A stretch of 64,000 nucleotides of DNA, from positions 1,019,118-1,083,117 of the forward strand of contig JAVJOO010000002.1 of the NCBI GenBank assembly GCA_040216735.1, given 5' to 3'. The DNA comes from Alphaproteobacteria bacterium (GTDB taxonomy: Bacteria > Pseudomonadota > Alphaproteobacteria > SHVP01). The notes beneath the pieces were generated by a model. It saw only the letters and a list, made by a program, of their open reading frames with translations. It did no database searches and was not told the DNA's origin. This document shows, in pieces, positions 43,154 to 52,373 of this stretch (position 1 is the stretch's first letter; each line of letters opens with the position of its first letter). The position numbers and the translations under genes are program-made.

Positions 43154-44320
43154 CTACTCGGCCGCTTGGGCCGGGTCCACCGACTCGCCGAGGTGGCGGG
43201 TCGCCGGGAAAACGATGTCACGCAAGTAGTCTTGGGTCCGCGTGACGTGATCGTCGTCGATATTGCCGACCTTGATGGTGAGGCCAAGTCGACCCATCCC
43301 CAACTCGCTGTGCAGGCGTGTGATCTGTTCCACTGCCATCTCGGGCGTGCCGCAGATCATCAGGCCCATTTCGACGCGTTCGTCGAAGGTGCGGGTCTTC
43401 ATGCCGGAGCGCATATTGACGAACTTGCCGCGCAGCTTGGCGCTTTCTTCGGCAGACCCATAGTAGCGGGTTTTCTGCACGACCAACTGTTGGGCGGTAC
43501 GAATGCCGCCGCCCAGCACGCCGAAGAAATATTCTTGACCAGTCTCCAGAATCTTTTTCGCTTCCTCGTAGGTCGGGGCGATGCAACATGTGACGCCCAC
43601 CATGATGTGGTCGTTGGTCGGTTCCCAACCTTCTTCGCGCGAGAACTGTTTGAATCGGTTGATGTTGGCGCGCCCGTCGTCCATGTCGGTGAGCGCCAAG
43701 ATGCCGGCGATAGCGCGGTGTTTTGCCGCGAGTCGGGTCGAGCGTTCGCTTGTCGCCGACATTACCATCGTCGGGAAGGGTTGCTGCACCGGCTTGGGCC
43801 AGATCGACACGGCGCGGTATTGGTAGAACTCGCCCTCCCATCCGAAGGGTTCGGGCTCGGACCAAGCCTTCTTGATCAACGCAACGGCTTCTTCCATGCG
43901 GGCATAGGATTCATCGGGCGAAACGTTGTAGGCGACGTATTCGTGCGGGATACCCCGCATGAAGCCAGCGACCAGTCGCCCGCCGCTCATGACGTCGAGC
44001 ATCGCGTATTCCTCGGCGACACGGATCGGGTTGACGATCGGAATGATATTGCCCGACTGCAGAATGCCGGCTTTCTTGGTGCGATTGGCGATCACCGCGC
44101 CGACCAAATTAGGGTTGGGCATCAGGCCGTACGGGCTCATGTGATGCTCGTTGCAGCCGATCCAGTCGAAACCGGTCTGTTCGGCGTAGATCTTGTCCTC
44201 GACGTATCGGTTGAACATCCCGACCCCGTCTTTGGCGTTGAATTGCTTGTTGGGGACCGGCCAGTCCTGCCCGGAGCGGTCAATACCGGTGTAGGGCATA
44301 TGGTGGGTATAGGAATATTT
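43154..44320 (-). CDS. LLM-class flavin-dependent oxidoreductase (copy 1)
   Basis: A 388-residue paralogue of the next gene. The start is a GTG at 44320, preceded by GGAGGAGATC; translation from an in-frame codon at 44356 would add 12 residues ahead of that ribosome site. It contains WIGCNEHHMSPYGLMPNPNL, MSGGRLVAGFMRGIPHEYVA and ICGTPEMAVEQITRLHSEL. It starts the three-gene run LLM-LLM-hydrolase. It has a few extra residues after AEESAKLRGKFV that the second copy lacks, so the two enzymes may have different substrates or may form a heteromer. Confidence 0.87.
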   Translation of the reverse strand, partial: KYSYTHHMPYTGIDRSGQDWPVPNKQFNAKDGVGMFNRYVEDKIYAEQTGFDWIGCNEHHMSPYGLMPNPNLVGAVIANRTKKAGILQSGNIIPIVNPIRVAEEYAMLDVMSGGRLVAGFMRGIPHEYVAYNVSPDESYARMEEAVALIKKAWSEPEPFGWEGEFYQYRAVSIWPKPVQQPFPTMVMSATSERSTRLAAKHRAIAGILALTDMDDGRANINRFKQFSREEGWEPTNDHIMVGVTCCIAPTYEEAKKILETGQEYFFGVLGGGIRTAQQLVVQKTRYYGSAEESAKLRGKFVNMRSGMKTRTFDERVEMGLMICGTPEMAVEQITRLHSELGMGRLGLTIKVGNIDDDHVTRTQDYLRDIVFPATRHLGESVDPAQAAE

Positions 44321-44425
44321 CACGTCGATCTCCTCCGAGCCGGTCGCGGCGCTCAATTTCCGCGGATGCTAGCACTTGCCCGCGACCCGGCCACAATGGC
44401 CTCGGGTGTGTTCGCCCAGTGGTCG

Positions 44426-44938
44426 CTAAAGGGTGCCGAGTCGCTGGATCGCGAGGTGGAGGACCTCCGGGTAATAGGATTTCGCCGGCTGTAGGCGCAC
44501 GAGTGCCTCGTCGGTCGCCGGTCCATGTTCGGTCAGATATCGATCGATCGCGTCGATTAAGGTTGCAGCGGCCTCGTCGGCGGCGGCCGCGCGGGTATTG
44601 CAATCCTCGCTCACGGCAACCGTTAGGGGAAAGGCAGTGACGGGCCGCACGTCCGGGCGCACCTCTAGGGTCACTGCGGACCCGTTGTCGCCGAGGCTCA
44701 CTTCGTAAGCTTGATCGCTCGCGCTGACGGCGGTTTCTCGGGCAAGGAGGAGAAAAAAAGACGCAATAACTCGTGCCGCCGCCCGCGCTTGGGCGAGCTG
44801 CTGGACAGCAAATCCGATATGGACAGGGGCGCTTTGCGCTACCCCGCCGAACTCGATCTCGATCGTCGCCGAGCCTTTGGTCTGTTCCGCCAGCCACGTA
44901 ACGTCGACCGTCGAACTCACCGTGATGTCTGTCGTCAT
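44426..44938 (-). CDS. Hypothetical protein
   Basis: A 170-residue acidic cytoplasmic protein of no family I recognise. The start is the ATG at 44938 (MTTDITVSSTVDVTW), with an AAGGGGAAA site. Short strands at the N terminus (ATIEIEFGGVAQSAPVHIG), a helix QQLAQARAAARVIASFFLLLA and a C-terminal helical part with AIDRYLTEHGPATDEALVRL are visible. It has no cysteine pair, signal peptide or catalytic motif. It is a single gene between the LLM cluster and divergent motA. The 228 bases to motA contain a CGTCGCG/CGCGACG hairpin (45020-45050) followed by ATTTT but no gene. Confidence 0.55.
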   Translation of the reverse strand: MTTDITVSSTVDVTWLAEQTKGSATIEIEFGGVAQSAPVHIGFAVQQLAQARAAARVIASFFLLLARETAVSASDQAYEVSLGDNGSAVTLEVRPDVRPVTAFPLTVAVSEDCNTRAAAADEAAATLIDAIDRYLTEHGPATDEALVRLQPAKSYYPEVLHLAIQRLGTL

Positions 44939-45166
44939 GATTTCCCCTTCGGCCAACCTTAGTGCGATCACCGCCGCTGCCGCCATAGGTAAGGACAAAC
45001 GGGGAGCAGGTTGTCTTGGCGTCGCGCGACGTTAACCATAAAACGCGACGATTTTCCGTTCATGGGCGTCAACTCGGCGGTCACGCTTTAGCGATTCGGT
45101 TTGTTGCGGGTTGCGCGGGTTCCTATGCTGGCGAATAATAACCGTGCAGTTGTACGGGATTCCCGC

Positions 45167-46033
45167 ATGCTTACCCTCGTCGGACTCATAGTCGTTTTTG
45201 TCGGTGTTTTTGGTGGCTATGTCCTGTCAGGCGGCAAGATGGGCATCATTCTCCATGCGCTGCCCTTCGAAGGGATGATGATCGGGGGCGCCGCGGTTGG
45301 ATCGTTCCTTGCGTCGAATGGCGGCACCGTAGCCGGGAAAGGCCTCAAGGGCATCGGACGCACAATCAAAGGGTCCAAGTGGAAGAAGCAGGACTACCAG
45401 GACAGCCTTAGCCTGCTCTTCGCGATCTCGAAAATGGTGCGGACAAAAGGCCCCATCGCGCTCGAAGCCCACATCGAAAATCCTGAAGAAAGCGCGATCT
45501 TCACCGAATATCCGAGGATCCTCGGCGATCATTTCGCGATCGAGTTGATCACCGATTATCTGCGCATGACGACCATGAATTTCGACGATGTCCACCAGAT
45601 CGAAGAGATCATGGATAAGGAAATCGAAAAACACCACCACGAGGAGATCAAGGCATCGGATGCGTTGCAGGGCATGGCCGACGCGCTCCCCGCGCTTGGC
45701 ATCGTGGCGGCGGTGCTCGGCGTGATCAAAACGATGGCGAGCATTTCGGAGCCGCCCGAGATTCTGGGATTTCTGATTGGTGGCGCGCTGGTCGGCACGT
45801 TTCTAGGTGTGCTGCTGGCTTACGGCGTGGTTGGCCCGCTTGCGTCGCGGTTGAAGGGCGTGATCGACGAGGACGGGATGCTCTACAACGTTATTAAGGA
45901 CGTCATGGTCGCTCACTTACACGGCAACTCGCCGCAAATCTCGGTTGAGATCGGGCGCCAGGCGGTCCCGTCTAAACTCAAGCCAAGCTTCTACGAACTC
46001 GAAGAGGCGTTGGCCGAAATACCGGTCGCCTGA
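45167..46033 (+). CDS. motA: Flagellar motor stator protein MotA
   Basis: MotA is the cytoplasmic-membrane stator subunit that, with MotB, converts ion flow into torque on FliG. At 288 residues from the ATG at 45167 it has four membrane segments (MLTLVGLIVVFVGVFGGYVL, HALPFEGMMIGGAAVGSF, and the pair around ADALPALGIVAAVLGVIKTM and ILGFLIGGALVGTFLGVLLA). The cytoplasmic loop has the charged segment VRTKGPIALEAHIENPEESA that meets FliG, and the conserved prolines are present. It resembles the proton-type MotA. motB, normally next door, is not here; the following gene is a convergent cytochrome c. Confidence 0.93.
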   Translation: MLTLVGLIVVFVGVFGGYVLSGGKMGIILHALPFEGMMIGGAAVGSFLASNGGTVAGKGLKGIGRTIKGSKWKKQDYQDSLSLLFAISKMVRTKGPIALEAHIENPEESAIFTEYPRILGDHFAIELITDYLRMTTMNFDDVHQIEEIMDKEIEKHHHEEIKASDALQGMADALPALGIVAAVLGVIKTMASISEPPEILGFLIGGALVGTFLGVLLAYGVVGPLASRLKGVIDEDGMLYNVIKDVMVAHLHGNSPQISVEIGRQAVPSKLKPSFYELEEALAEIPVA

Positions 46034-46055
46034 CCGCTGCGGTCCGTCGAAACGC

Positions 46056-46388
46056 TCACGACTGGCGTAAGCTGAGGATGTAGGCGATCAGGTCGTCCAC
46101 TTCTTTGTCCGTGAAGATGTAGTTAGGCATGACCGGATGCGGCGTATCGTGCAAGAACACCCGCAACCGAAACGCCGTTGTGTCGGGATCGTTGGCAATC
46201 GTCGCGAAAGCGGGGACGACATCGATTGCCGGGCGCTGTTGGTCCAGTGCGACGACATGGCATCCCGAGCACAACTCCAGTGCCAAACGTTTGCCCGAAT
46301 CTGAGTTGCCCTGCTGAACGTCCTGTGCGTGCGCCGCCGATGCCAGCGCAGTCGCAACGACGCCAACCGCTATGAACCTGCCGATCAT
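46056..46388 (-). CDS. Small exported c-type cytochrome
   Basis: A 110-residue class I cytochrome c. The signal peptide is MIGRFIAVGVVATALASAAHA (start 46388; an ATG at 46403 would add 5 residues). The heme-binding motif is CSGCH, and the likely distal methionine lies in HPVMPNYIFTDKEVDDLIAYI. It is the last gene of the cbpA-cbpM-ftsH series, 44 bases after ftsH. Its redox partner is not apparent from the context. Mono-heme cytochromes of this kind carry electrons in the periplasm. Placement in a protein-quality-control operon is unusual. Confidence 0.87.
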   Translation of the reverse strand: MIGRFIAVGVVATALASAAHAQDVQQGNSDSGKRLALELCSGCHVVALDQQRPAIDVVPAFATIANDPDTTAFRLRVFLHDTPHPVMPNYIFTDKEVDDLIAYILSLRQS

Positions 46389-46432
46389 TCTTTCATGCTC
46401 CATCAACGGGGGATCGTTTGCGTTGATCCGGG

Positions 46433-48283
46433 TCAACCGTTGGCAAGGCGCCGCTCGGTTTCCCGGGCCACGAGCCCTTGCGTCAACGCTGCAAGGTCGG
46501 TTTCGCTCAAGGTTTCTTTCTCCATTAGGCGGGCAGCACAGGATTCCAGTAATGCTCGGTTGCGCTCCAAGATGTCGCGTGCGCCAGCATAAGCGCCGTC
46601 GAGAATGGCCTTTACCGCCTCGTCGATTTCGCGCGCCGTTTCCTCGCTGAATTGGCGTTCAAAATAAGTCTGCCGTTCGCTCGTCCCAAGAAAAGTTGTT
46701 CGATCGGTTTCGTACGCTACGTTCCCCAACGTTTCGTCCATGCCGTATCGGGTCGCCATGCTCCGCGCGATATCGGTGGCCTTCGCCAGGTCGTCGGAGG
46801 CGCCCGTGGACAGCTTGCCGAAAACGATCTGCTCAGCGGCGCGCCCGCCGAGCAGAACGGAAACCTTGTCGGCGAGCTCATCGCGAGTCATCAAATATCG
46901 GTCTTCGGTGGGCCTTTGGATGGTGTAGCCCAGCGCGCCGATGCCGCGCGGAATGATTGAAACCTTGTGGATCTTGTCGGTTGTCGGGAGGGATAGCGCC
47001 ACGAGGGCGTGTCCCATTTCGTGGTGGGCCACGATCTCCTTTTCCTTTGGGTTGAGCAGGCGGTTCTTTTTCTCCAAGCCGGCGACGATGCGCTCGATGG
47101 CTGCTGTGAAATCTTCAAGAGACACAACCTCAGCGCGCCGCCGCGTCGCTAATAGCGCAGCCTCATTGACGAGGTTTGCCAGGTCGGCGCCGGTAAACCC
47201 GGTCGTCAGTTCGGCTACCTCTTCGAGCGCGATATCGGCGTCGAGGCGGATCTTCTTGATGTGGACGCGCAAGATTTGCTCGCGCCCGATCTTATCCGGT
47301 CGGTCGACCAAGATTTGGCGGTCAAAACGGCCCGCTCGTAGGAGCGCGGGGTCGAGAATTTCCGGGCGATTGGTGGCGGCAAGTAAGACGACGCCCTGGC
47401 TTGGGTCGAACCCGTCGAGTTCGGACAGGAGTTGGTTCAGCGTCTGTTCGCGCTCGTCGTGTCCGCCGCCGATATTGACGGCGCCGCGGGCGCGGCCCAG
47501 GGCGTCGAGCTCGTCGATGAAGATGATCGCCGGCGCCGATTGGCGGGCTTGCTCGAATAGGTCGCGGACGCGCGCGGCCCCGACGCCGACGAACATCTCG
47601 ATGAACTCCGACCCACTGATCGAAAAGAACGGTACCCCGGCCTCGCCTGCCACGGCACGGGCGAGCAATGTTTTGCCGGTACCGGGCGGGCCGACCAAGA
47701 GGATGCCTTTTGGAATGCGTGCACCCAATCGGCCGTAGTCGTCCGGGGTGCGCAGGAACGACACGATTTCTTCAAGCTCGCCCTTCGCTTCGTCGACACC
47801 GGCGACGTCTTTGAAGCTAACGCTGGTTTCCTTCTCGACGTAGACCTTCGCTTTGCTTTTGCCGATCGTGGTCAAACCGCCAAGGCCCTGGCGGTCGGCG
47901 ATCCGCCGGAACATGAACATCCAGATTCCGAAGAAGACGGCGATCGGCAATATCCACGACAGAATGTCGCGCACGAGGTTGCTGTCGCTGGTGCCGGTAA
48001 AGACCACGCCGCTGTCGCGCAACGTCGCCAAAAGATTGGGGTCCGGCTCGACCCGGGTCGTGACGAACCGGGTCTTGCCGTCTTCGGGGCTGCTGAAGGT
48101 GCCGGTGATCCGCGAGGGGCTGACCTTGACCTCGCCCACGTTGCCACCGCTGACCAACACTTGGAATTGGCTGTAGGGGATCGTTTCGACGGTCTGGCTC
48201 TGTTGCCACCAAGCCTGAAACAAGAGTATCGCCGCGAACGCAACGACGAAGTACCAGAGGTGAAACTCTGTCTTCTTTTCCAC
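46433..48283 (-). CDS. ftsH: FtsH-like membrane AAA+ zinc protease
   Basis: A 616-residue membrane-anchored protease for damaged membrane and cytoplasmic proteins. TM1 is at 8-26 and TM2 at 104-126, with a periplasmic domain between. The AAA+ domain has Walker A GPPGTGKT (198-205), Walker [10 protein letters not shown], pore loop MFVGVG and the second region of homology [18 protein letters not shown]. The zinc site is HEMGH (421-425), where most FtsH proteins have HEAGH. It ends shortly after the peptidase domain and is shorter than a typical housekeeping FtsH, and its place behind cbpA-cbpM suggests it is a second, stress-specific copy. Confidence 0.92.
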   Translation of the reverse strand: MEKKTEFHLWYFVVAFAAILLFQAWWQQSQTVETIPYSQFQVLVSGGNVGEVKVSPSRITGTFSSPEDGKTRFVTTRVEPDPNLLATLRDSGVVFTGTSDSNLVRDILSWILPIAVFFGIWMFMFRRIADRQGLGGLTTIGKSKAKVYVEKETSVSFKDVAGVDEAKGELEEIVSFLRTPDDYGRLGARIPKGILLVGPPGTGKTLLARAVAGEAGVPFFSISGSEFIEMFVGVGAARVRDLFEQARQSAPAIIFIDELDALGRARGAVNIGGGHDEREQTLNQLLSELDGFDPSQGVVLLAATNRPEILDPALLRAGRFDRQILVDRPDKIGREQILRVHIKKIRLDADIALEEVAELTTGFTGADLANLVNEAALLATRRRAEVVSLEDFTAAIERIVAGLEKKNRLLNPKEKEIVAHHEMGHALVALSLPTTDKIHKVSIIPRGIGALGYTIQRPTEDRYLMTRDELADKVSVLLGGRAAEQIVFGKLSTGASDDLAKATDIARSMATRYGMDETLGNVAYETDRTTFLGTSERQTYFERQFSEETAREIDEAVKAILDGAYAGARDILERNRALLESCAARLMEKETLSETDLAALTQGLVARETERRLANG

Positions 48284-48285
48284 GG

Positions 48286-48612
48286 CTATCCCCCCAAGGT
48301 TTTTCGCACCGACGCTTCGATTTGAGTTCGCACGTCGTCGGGCTGGCGCATAACAGCCTCGCCCAACGCATGAAGGCGGGCACGCGCCTCATAGAGCTGG
48401 TCCATGAGGCCGAGCGCGACGGCAATGCCATCGTCATTGACGGCCAAGTCGCGGCGCATTTCACAAATCAACTGAACGCGCGCAACATCGACGGCTCGAT
48501 ACTCCGTTGCTCCACCGCTTGCCGCCGGTTTAACCCAGCCACGCGCGCACCACACCTCAAGGTCGTGCCGCCGCAAGTCAAAAATCGCGGCCAGAAGGTC
48601 ATTCTCGTTCAT
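48286..48612 (-). CDS. cbpM: CbpM-like chaperone modulator (MerR-like fold)
   Basis: A 108-residue partner of the DnaJ-like Cbp[21 protein letters not shown] and the MerR_2-type segment [26 protein letters not shown] followed by [19 protein letters not shown] match CbpM, which inhibits the CbpA J-domain in E. coli. The ATG at 48612 overlaps the cbpA stop (ATGA), so expression is coupled. ftsH starts 2 bases after its stop. An in-frame ATG at 48663 would run back into cbpA and is not preferred. Confidence 0.85.
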   Translation of the reverse strand: MNENDLLAAIFDLRRHDLEVWCARGWVKPAASGGATEYRAVDVARVQLICEMRRDLAVNDDGIAVALGLMDQLYEARARLHALGEAVMRQPDDVRTQIEASVRKTLGG

Positions 48613-49541
48613 CGCGCCCGCTCCATCGATTGCCGGACTTCGTAGGGATGTTCGCGCGTCCACGTCTCTATGAATGCCTTCAGGTCCGGGTCTGCCTTTT
48701 CGGGCAGGATGACCCGTAGCGCGACGTAAAGGTCGCCATGCCCGTCGCCGCGGCGGTTGGGCACGCCCTTGCCGCGAAGCCGTAGAACCTTGCCCGTATT
48801 GCTGTTGGCTGGGATTGTCAGAACGACCGAACCGGTAGGTGTCGGAACGTCGACCTTCGCGCCCAGCACGGCCTCTCCGAGGGTAATCGGAAGATCGACG
48901 TGGATGTCGTTGCCGTCGCGTCGAAACAACCGGTGGGGTGCGACTCGCAACGCCACCAATGCATCGCCGGGATGCCCGCCGCCAATGCCGGGGAGGCCTT
49001 TGCCGCGTAATCGCAGAACCTGCCCGTCGGTCGCACCTAGCGGAATCGAGATATCGAGGGCCTTGCCGTCGGGCATGGTTACACGTTTTTTCGTGCCGTT
49101 GATCGCGTCGAGGAAATCGACGGTCAGTTCATAGCGAACGTCACGTCCGGGTGTGGCACCGCCGCGTGAGGCGCGATCGCCGAAGGCATGGGCGAAGAAA
49201 TCGTTCAGATCCTCGAAGTCCTCCGGGTTTTGTCCGTCGCGGAACGTGTAGTGGCGAGCGCCCGGACCGCCACCATCGGCAAAGTCGCGGTAGTACTGCC
49301 GCTGCGGGCGTTCCTGCCCGCTGGCGTCGATTTCGCCTTTGTCGAACTTGGCGCGGGTTTTCGGGTCGCCCACAATGTCGTAGGCCCCTTGCACGTCCTT
49401 GAATCGGCTCTCCGCACCGGCATCCCCCGGATTGAGGTCGGGGTGATAGCTTTTCGCAAGGGCGCGATAGGCATTGCGAATGTCCTCTTCGCTCGCGTCC
49501 TTCTTTACGCCCAATACTTCATAGGGGTCCCGGATTGCCAT
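48609..49541 (-). CDS. cbpA: DnaJ-family co-chaperone CbpA
   Basis: A 310-residue class B J-protein that delivers clients to DnaK. The N-terminal J domain ([20 protein letters not shown], with HPD in [11 protein letters not shown]) is followed by a G/F-like region and two C-terminal substrate domains (about 130-300) containing [21 protein letters not shown] and [20 protein letters not shown]. It lacks the zinc-finger repeats of DnaJ, as expected for CbpA. The ATG at 49541 has an AAGGGAAG site. A sigma-32-like promoter lies about 60 bases upstream. Confidence 0.92.
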   Translation of the reverse strand: MAIRDPYEVLGVKKDASEEDIRNAYRALAKSYHPDLNPGDAGAESRFKDVQGAYDIVGDPKTRAKFDKGEIDASGQERPQRQYYRDFADGGGPGARHYTFRDGQNPEDFEDLNDFFAHAFGDRASRGGATPGRDVRYELTVDFLDAINGTKKRVTMPDGKALDISIPLGATDGQVLRLRGKGLPGIGGGHPGDALVALRVAPHRLFRRDGNDIHVDLPITLGEAVLGAKVDVPTPTGSVVLTIPANSNTGKVLRLRGKGVPNRRGDGHGDLYVALRVILPEKADPDLKAFIETWTREHPYEVRQSMERAR

Positions 49542-49601
49542 CGTCTTCCCTTGCAGCACGGTGGCCGCAGGTGCGGCCTTCCCGGCACAGAATGTCAGGC
49601 A

Positions 49602-49631
49602 ATAGGTGGCGTCACGCTGATCGGAATCAAG
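49602..49631 (-). promoter_or_regulatory. Sigma-32-like promoter of cbpA-cbpM-ftsH
   Basis: On the minus strand CTTGATT (49631-49625) and CCACCTAT (49609-49602) are separated by 15 bases. This resembles the heat-shock consensus (CTTGAAA, 11-16 bases, CCCCATNT) with mismatches. The predicted start is near 49595, 54 bases before the cbpA ATG. rpoH itself is in this window. Confidence 0.5.
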
Positions 49632-49682
49632 TTCCTGCTACGGTCGCTAGGTCGCACGTCATGGTTGGACGGCGTGACCCAC

Positions 49683-50531
49683 TCAACGCGCAGCCTCTGT
49701 CGAAGTCCGGCGCAATCGCGGCCATTCGATACCGGTGCTGAGCGACGCCAGCACAAAGATTAGGCCGACCGCCAACACCCACCAAGTCGGGCGGATCATA
49801 AAGGAGAAGTCGAGGTTGGCTTGCAGGATTCGGATGGGATCGACGCCGGTCGCGGCGGCATACCAGGCGACCTCGAGGCCGGCTGTCAGGCAAGCGACGC
49901 TAACAGCGATGAGCGACAGCGACAGCGGCGTGAGCTTTATCCCGAGGCGTTTTGCCAACCGATAGACCATCAGAAGGCCGAAGATACCAGCCATCACCGT
50001 GGCTTCGCTCACGTCGATCTTCGACTGGATGAAAAAATGGGCCAGTCCGATCGCCGCGATGACGTAGACGGCGCGATGAAGGTGGGTCCATTTTTTGCCG
50101 AGCGCGCGAATGGCGCCATCCGTCGAGGTCGCAGCAAGAACGGCTAGCCCCGAGACGCCGACAAATCCGATCGTCAGGTAAAAACGGGCGGCGATTTCGC
50201 TGGCGACGCGGCCAAGATTGAACTTTTGGTCGGCGACATACAGCAGGAGATGGGCGAACGCGTAGCAGAATGTCGCGACACCCAGCATGCGGCGGACATG
50301 AATCAGGCGCCGCCACTCGGCTACGCGGCGAAGTGGCGTGATCGCCAGCGTGATCGCCAAGAACCGGATGGTCCAAAGGCCGGTCTCATGGGTCGCCGCT
50401 TCGATCGGTTTTGCCCCCAGCATTCCGGTTGCAAGAGCGCCGCCGACATAGAGGCCCGGTGCAACGGCGGCAACCAGCACCGCCAGTTTGAAGGCCGAAA
50501 ACTGTCCGCTTCTGTCGTTCCAAGGAATCAT
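49683..50531 (-). CDS. msrQ: MsrQ-like heme-binding membrane protein
   Basis: A 282-residue inner-membrane protein of the ferric-reductase-like family with about seven to eight helices. MsrQ passes electrons from the respiratory chain or flavin to the periplasmic methionine sulfoxide reductase MsrP. Candidate heme histidines are in RRMLGVATFCYAFAHLLLYV and WTHLHRAVYVIAAIGLAHFF. The N-terminal helix and the extra C-terminal pair (WWVLAVGLIFVLASLSTG) make it longer than E. coli MsrQ. msrP, usually adjacent, is absent here; upstream is only a 74-residue membrane protein. A related ferric reductase is the alternative. Confidence 0.82.
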   Translation of the reverse strand: MIPWNDRSGQFSAFKLAVLVAAVAPGLYVGGALATGMLGAKPIEAATHETGLWTIRFLAITLAITPLRRVAEWRRLIHVRRMLGVATFCYAFAHLLLYVADQKFNLGRVASEIAARFYLTIGFVGVSGLAVLAATSTDGAIRALGKKWTHLHRAVYVIAAIGLAHFFIQSKIDVSEATVMAGIFGLLMVYRLAKRLGIKLTPLSLSLIAVSVACLTAGLEVAWYAAATGVDPIRILQANLDFSFMIRPTWWVLAVGLIFVLASLSTGIEWPRLRRTSTEAAR

Positions 50532-50652
50532 GGATGCGTCCTGACTGAGTTCCCCTGCAACTTAGAAGAGGACGCGGTCCAACCGGAATCAAAGTGTGAG
50601 GATTGCAGGGGAGACTTACGTGAGAACTCAGAGGCAGGGTATCTCCCGGTGT

Positions 50653-50877
50653 CTAGAAGCCGCCGCCGCTAAAGCGGCCGATTAGGGGTGTGCCGGACCA
50701 TAGCGAAAGCAAATGCGCCACCATCAAAACGGCGACGACGAGAGCGGCGAACTGGATGCCGCCGTAGGGCAGCATTGTAACCTCGCCGAGCTCGCGGGGG
50801 CGCCGATGCTGAAACAGCGCAATCGCAAAGGCGGCGGCCGAAGCCGCAAGGACGATCAAGGTGGTGGTCAGGCCCAT
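50653..50877 (-). CDS. Small membrane protein of unknown function
   Basis: A 74-residue protein with two predicted transmembrane helices (TTTLIVLAASAAAFAIALF and GIQFAALVVAVLMVAHLLSL) separated by a short charged loop (HRRPRELGEVTMLP). The C terminus is LIGRFSGGGF. I recall small proteins with this kind of Gly-Gly-Gly-Phe ending near alphaproteobacterial redox genes but cannot name a family. It lies 121 bases upstream of msrQ on the same strand. The function is not known. Confidence 0.55.
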   Translation of the reverse strand: MGLTTTLIVLAASAAAFAIALFQHRRPRELGEVTMLPYGGIQFAALVVAVLMVAHLLSLWSGTPLIGRFSGGGF

Positions 50878-50993
50878 GGTGCCATTCTAAATGGGATGCG
50901 CCGGGGCTTCGTCCAAGGATTCGTTTTCTTGCCAGGCCGCGTTGCCCGCTCCCGACCTTCGCCCTAGCATACCCGCCAAGGGAGGACGCCTAA

Positions 50994-52373
50994 ATGGACG
51001 CAGCCAACGTCGAGGATCGGACCCGTGCGCTTGCGGACTGGGTCGCCGGGCTGACCATGGCCGACCTGAGTGACGCGGACCGCGCGCAGCTCAACAAACT
51101 CATTCTCGACCACCTCGGGGTGTGTTACCGCGGGGCGTTCCTGCCCTGGGGCGCGGCCTTGCAGCGCTATGCCCAGACCTACAGTGGGACCGGGCGTGCC
51201 GTCGTTTTCGCCAGCGACCTCACCGTGACGCCCTCGGTCGCGGCGATGGTCAACGCGACCTGCGCGCACGGGCTGGAGCACGACGACACCCATGACGAAG
51301 GGATGAGCCATCCGGGCGCCATCGTCATCGCCGTTGCGCTGGCCATCGCCAGCGAAAAGGGGCTGCCCGGCAATGCCGTCCTGCCCGCGATCGTTGCCGG
51401 GTACGAGGTAATGGCGCGGGTCGGCATGGCGTGCGGTCCCGATATCATGCACCACGGCTTTCACCCGACCGCGCTGTTCGGCGGCTTCGGTGCCGCGACC
51501 GCCGCAGCCAAGCTGCTCGGCCTGTCGCCGCAAGGCATCGTCGAAACCTGGGGTCTGATGCTGTCGATGGCAGGCGGCTCCATGCAGTTCTCGCAAGACC
51601 CCCACGGCACCGTCGTCAAGCGGTTGCACGGTGGTTACGGTGCACACAACGGCACCATGGCGGCCCAGTTGGCGGCGCTCGGGATCGCTGGGCCGTCCCA
51701 GGCGTTCGACGGTCTGTATGGCCTGTGCAAGCTGTTTTCGGGGTCGCCCGACCTTGACCGATTGCTCCGCCCCGCCGCGGCGCCTTACGAAATCCACCGA
51801 ATCAGCTTCAAGCCCTATCCCTCGTGCCGTCTGTTCCATTCGACCATCGATGCGTTGCGCGAGGTGACCGACGGGTTCGCCGCCGCCAACGACGACATCG
51901 AGAAGATCGTTGTCGGCGGGCCCGCCGTCTTCGAAACCCAACACATGATGTATCGACCGACGTCGATGATGGCGGCGCAGTACAGTCTTCCGTTCGTGCT
52001 AGGCGCGGCGTTGGTCGCGGGACCTTATTCGGAACAGGTCTTTGCCGACGACAACCTCGGCGACGACCGCGTGCTGGCAATGGGCGACCGAGTCAGCGCG
52101 GTGATCGACGACAAGCTCGAAAAGGCGTTCCCGGCGCATTTCGGCAGTTGGGTAGAGGTCACGTTCAAGGGCGGCAAGAGCCGGCACAAGGAGGTCATGG
52201 ATTCCTACGGGACGCCGGCCAATCCGATGGACGAAGCGGCGCTGCTAGAGAAATTCACCGGTCTAGTGACCGGGGCGACCCCGGACTTCCCCGTAGCCCG
52301 GGTCGGTTCGTTGATCCGCGGTCTTGCCGAGGACACCGATGTTTCACAGCTAACGAGTCTATTTGCCAAATGA
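50994..52373 (+). CDS. MmgE/PrpD family protein
   Basis: A 459-residue member of the 2-methylcitrate dehydratase/iminodisuccinate epimerase-like family. TDSVAxxLxG-like N-terminal helices lead to the conserved AAMVNATCAHGLEHDDTH, AIVAGYEVMARVGMACG, GFHPTALFGGFGAATAAAKL and FKPYPSCRLFHSTIDAL. PrpD itself is usually slightly longer and sits with prpB/prpC, which are absent, so a different substrate is likely. Coupling to an amidase (ATGA overlap at 52370-52373) suggests a pathway for a dicarboxylic amide or similar compound; this is inference. Confidence 0.88.
   Translation: MDAANVEDRTRALADWVAGLTMADLSDADRAQLNKLILDHLGVCYRGAFLPWGAALQRYAQTYSGTGRAVVFASDLTVTPSVAAMVNATCAHGLEHDDTHDEGMSHPGAIVIAVALAIASEKGLPGNAVLPAIVAGYEVMARVGMACGPDIMHHGFHPTALFGGFGAATAAAKLLGLSPQGIVETWGLMLSMAGGSMQFSQDPHGTVVKRLHGGYGAHNGTMAAQLAALGIAGPSQAFDGLYGLCKLFSGSPDLDRLLRPAAAPYEIHRISFKPYPSCRLFHSTIDALREVTDGFAAANDDIEKIVVGGPAVFETQHMMYRPTSMMAAQYSLPFVLGAALVAGPYSEQVFADDNLGDDRVLAMGDRVSAVIDDKLEKAFPAHFGSWVEVTFKGGKSRHKEVMDSYGTPANPMDEAALLEKFTGLVTGATPDFPVARVGSLIRGLAEDTDVSQLTSLFAK

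Noticed and set aside
43121-44494. A 457-residue plus-strand open frame across the LLM genes
   Set aside because: It is antisense to two clear flavin oxidoreductases and has no domain of its own.
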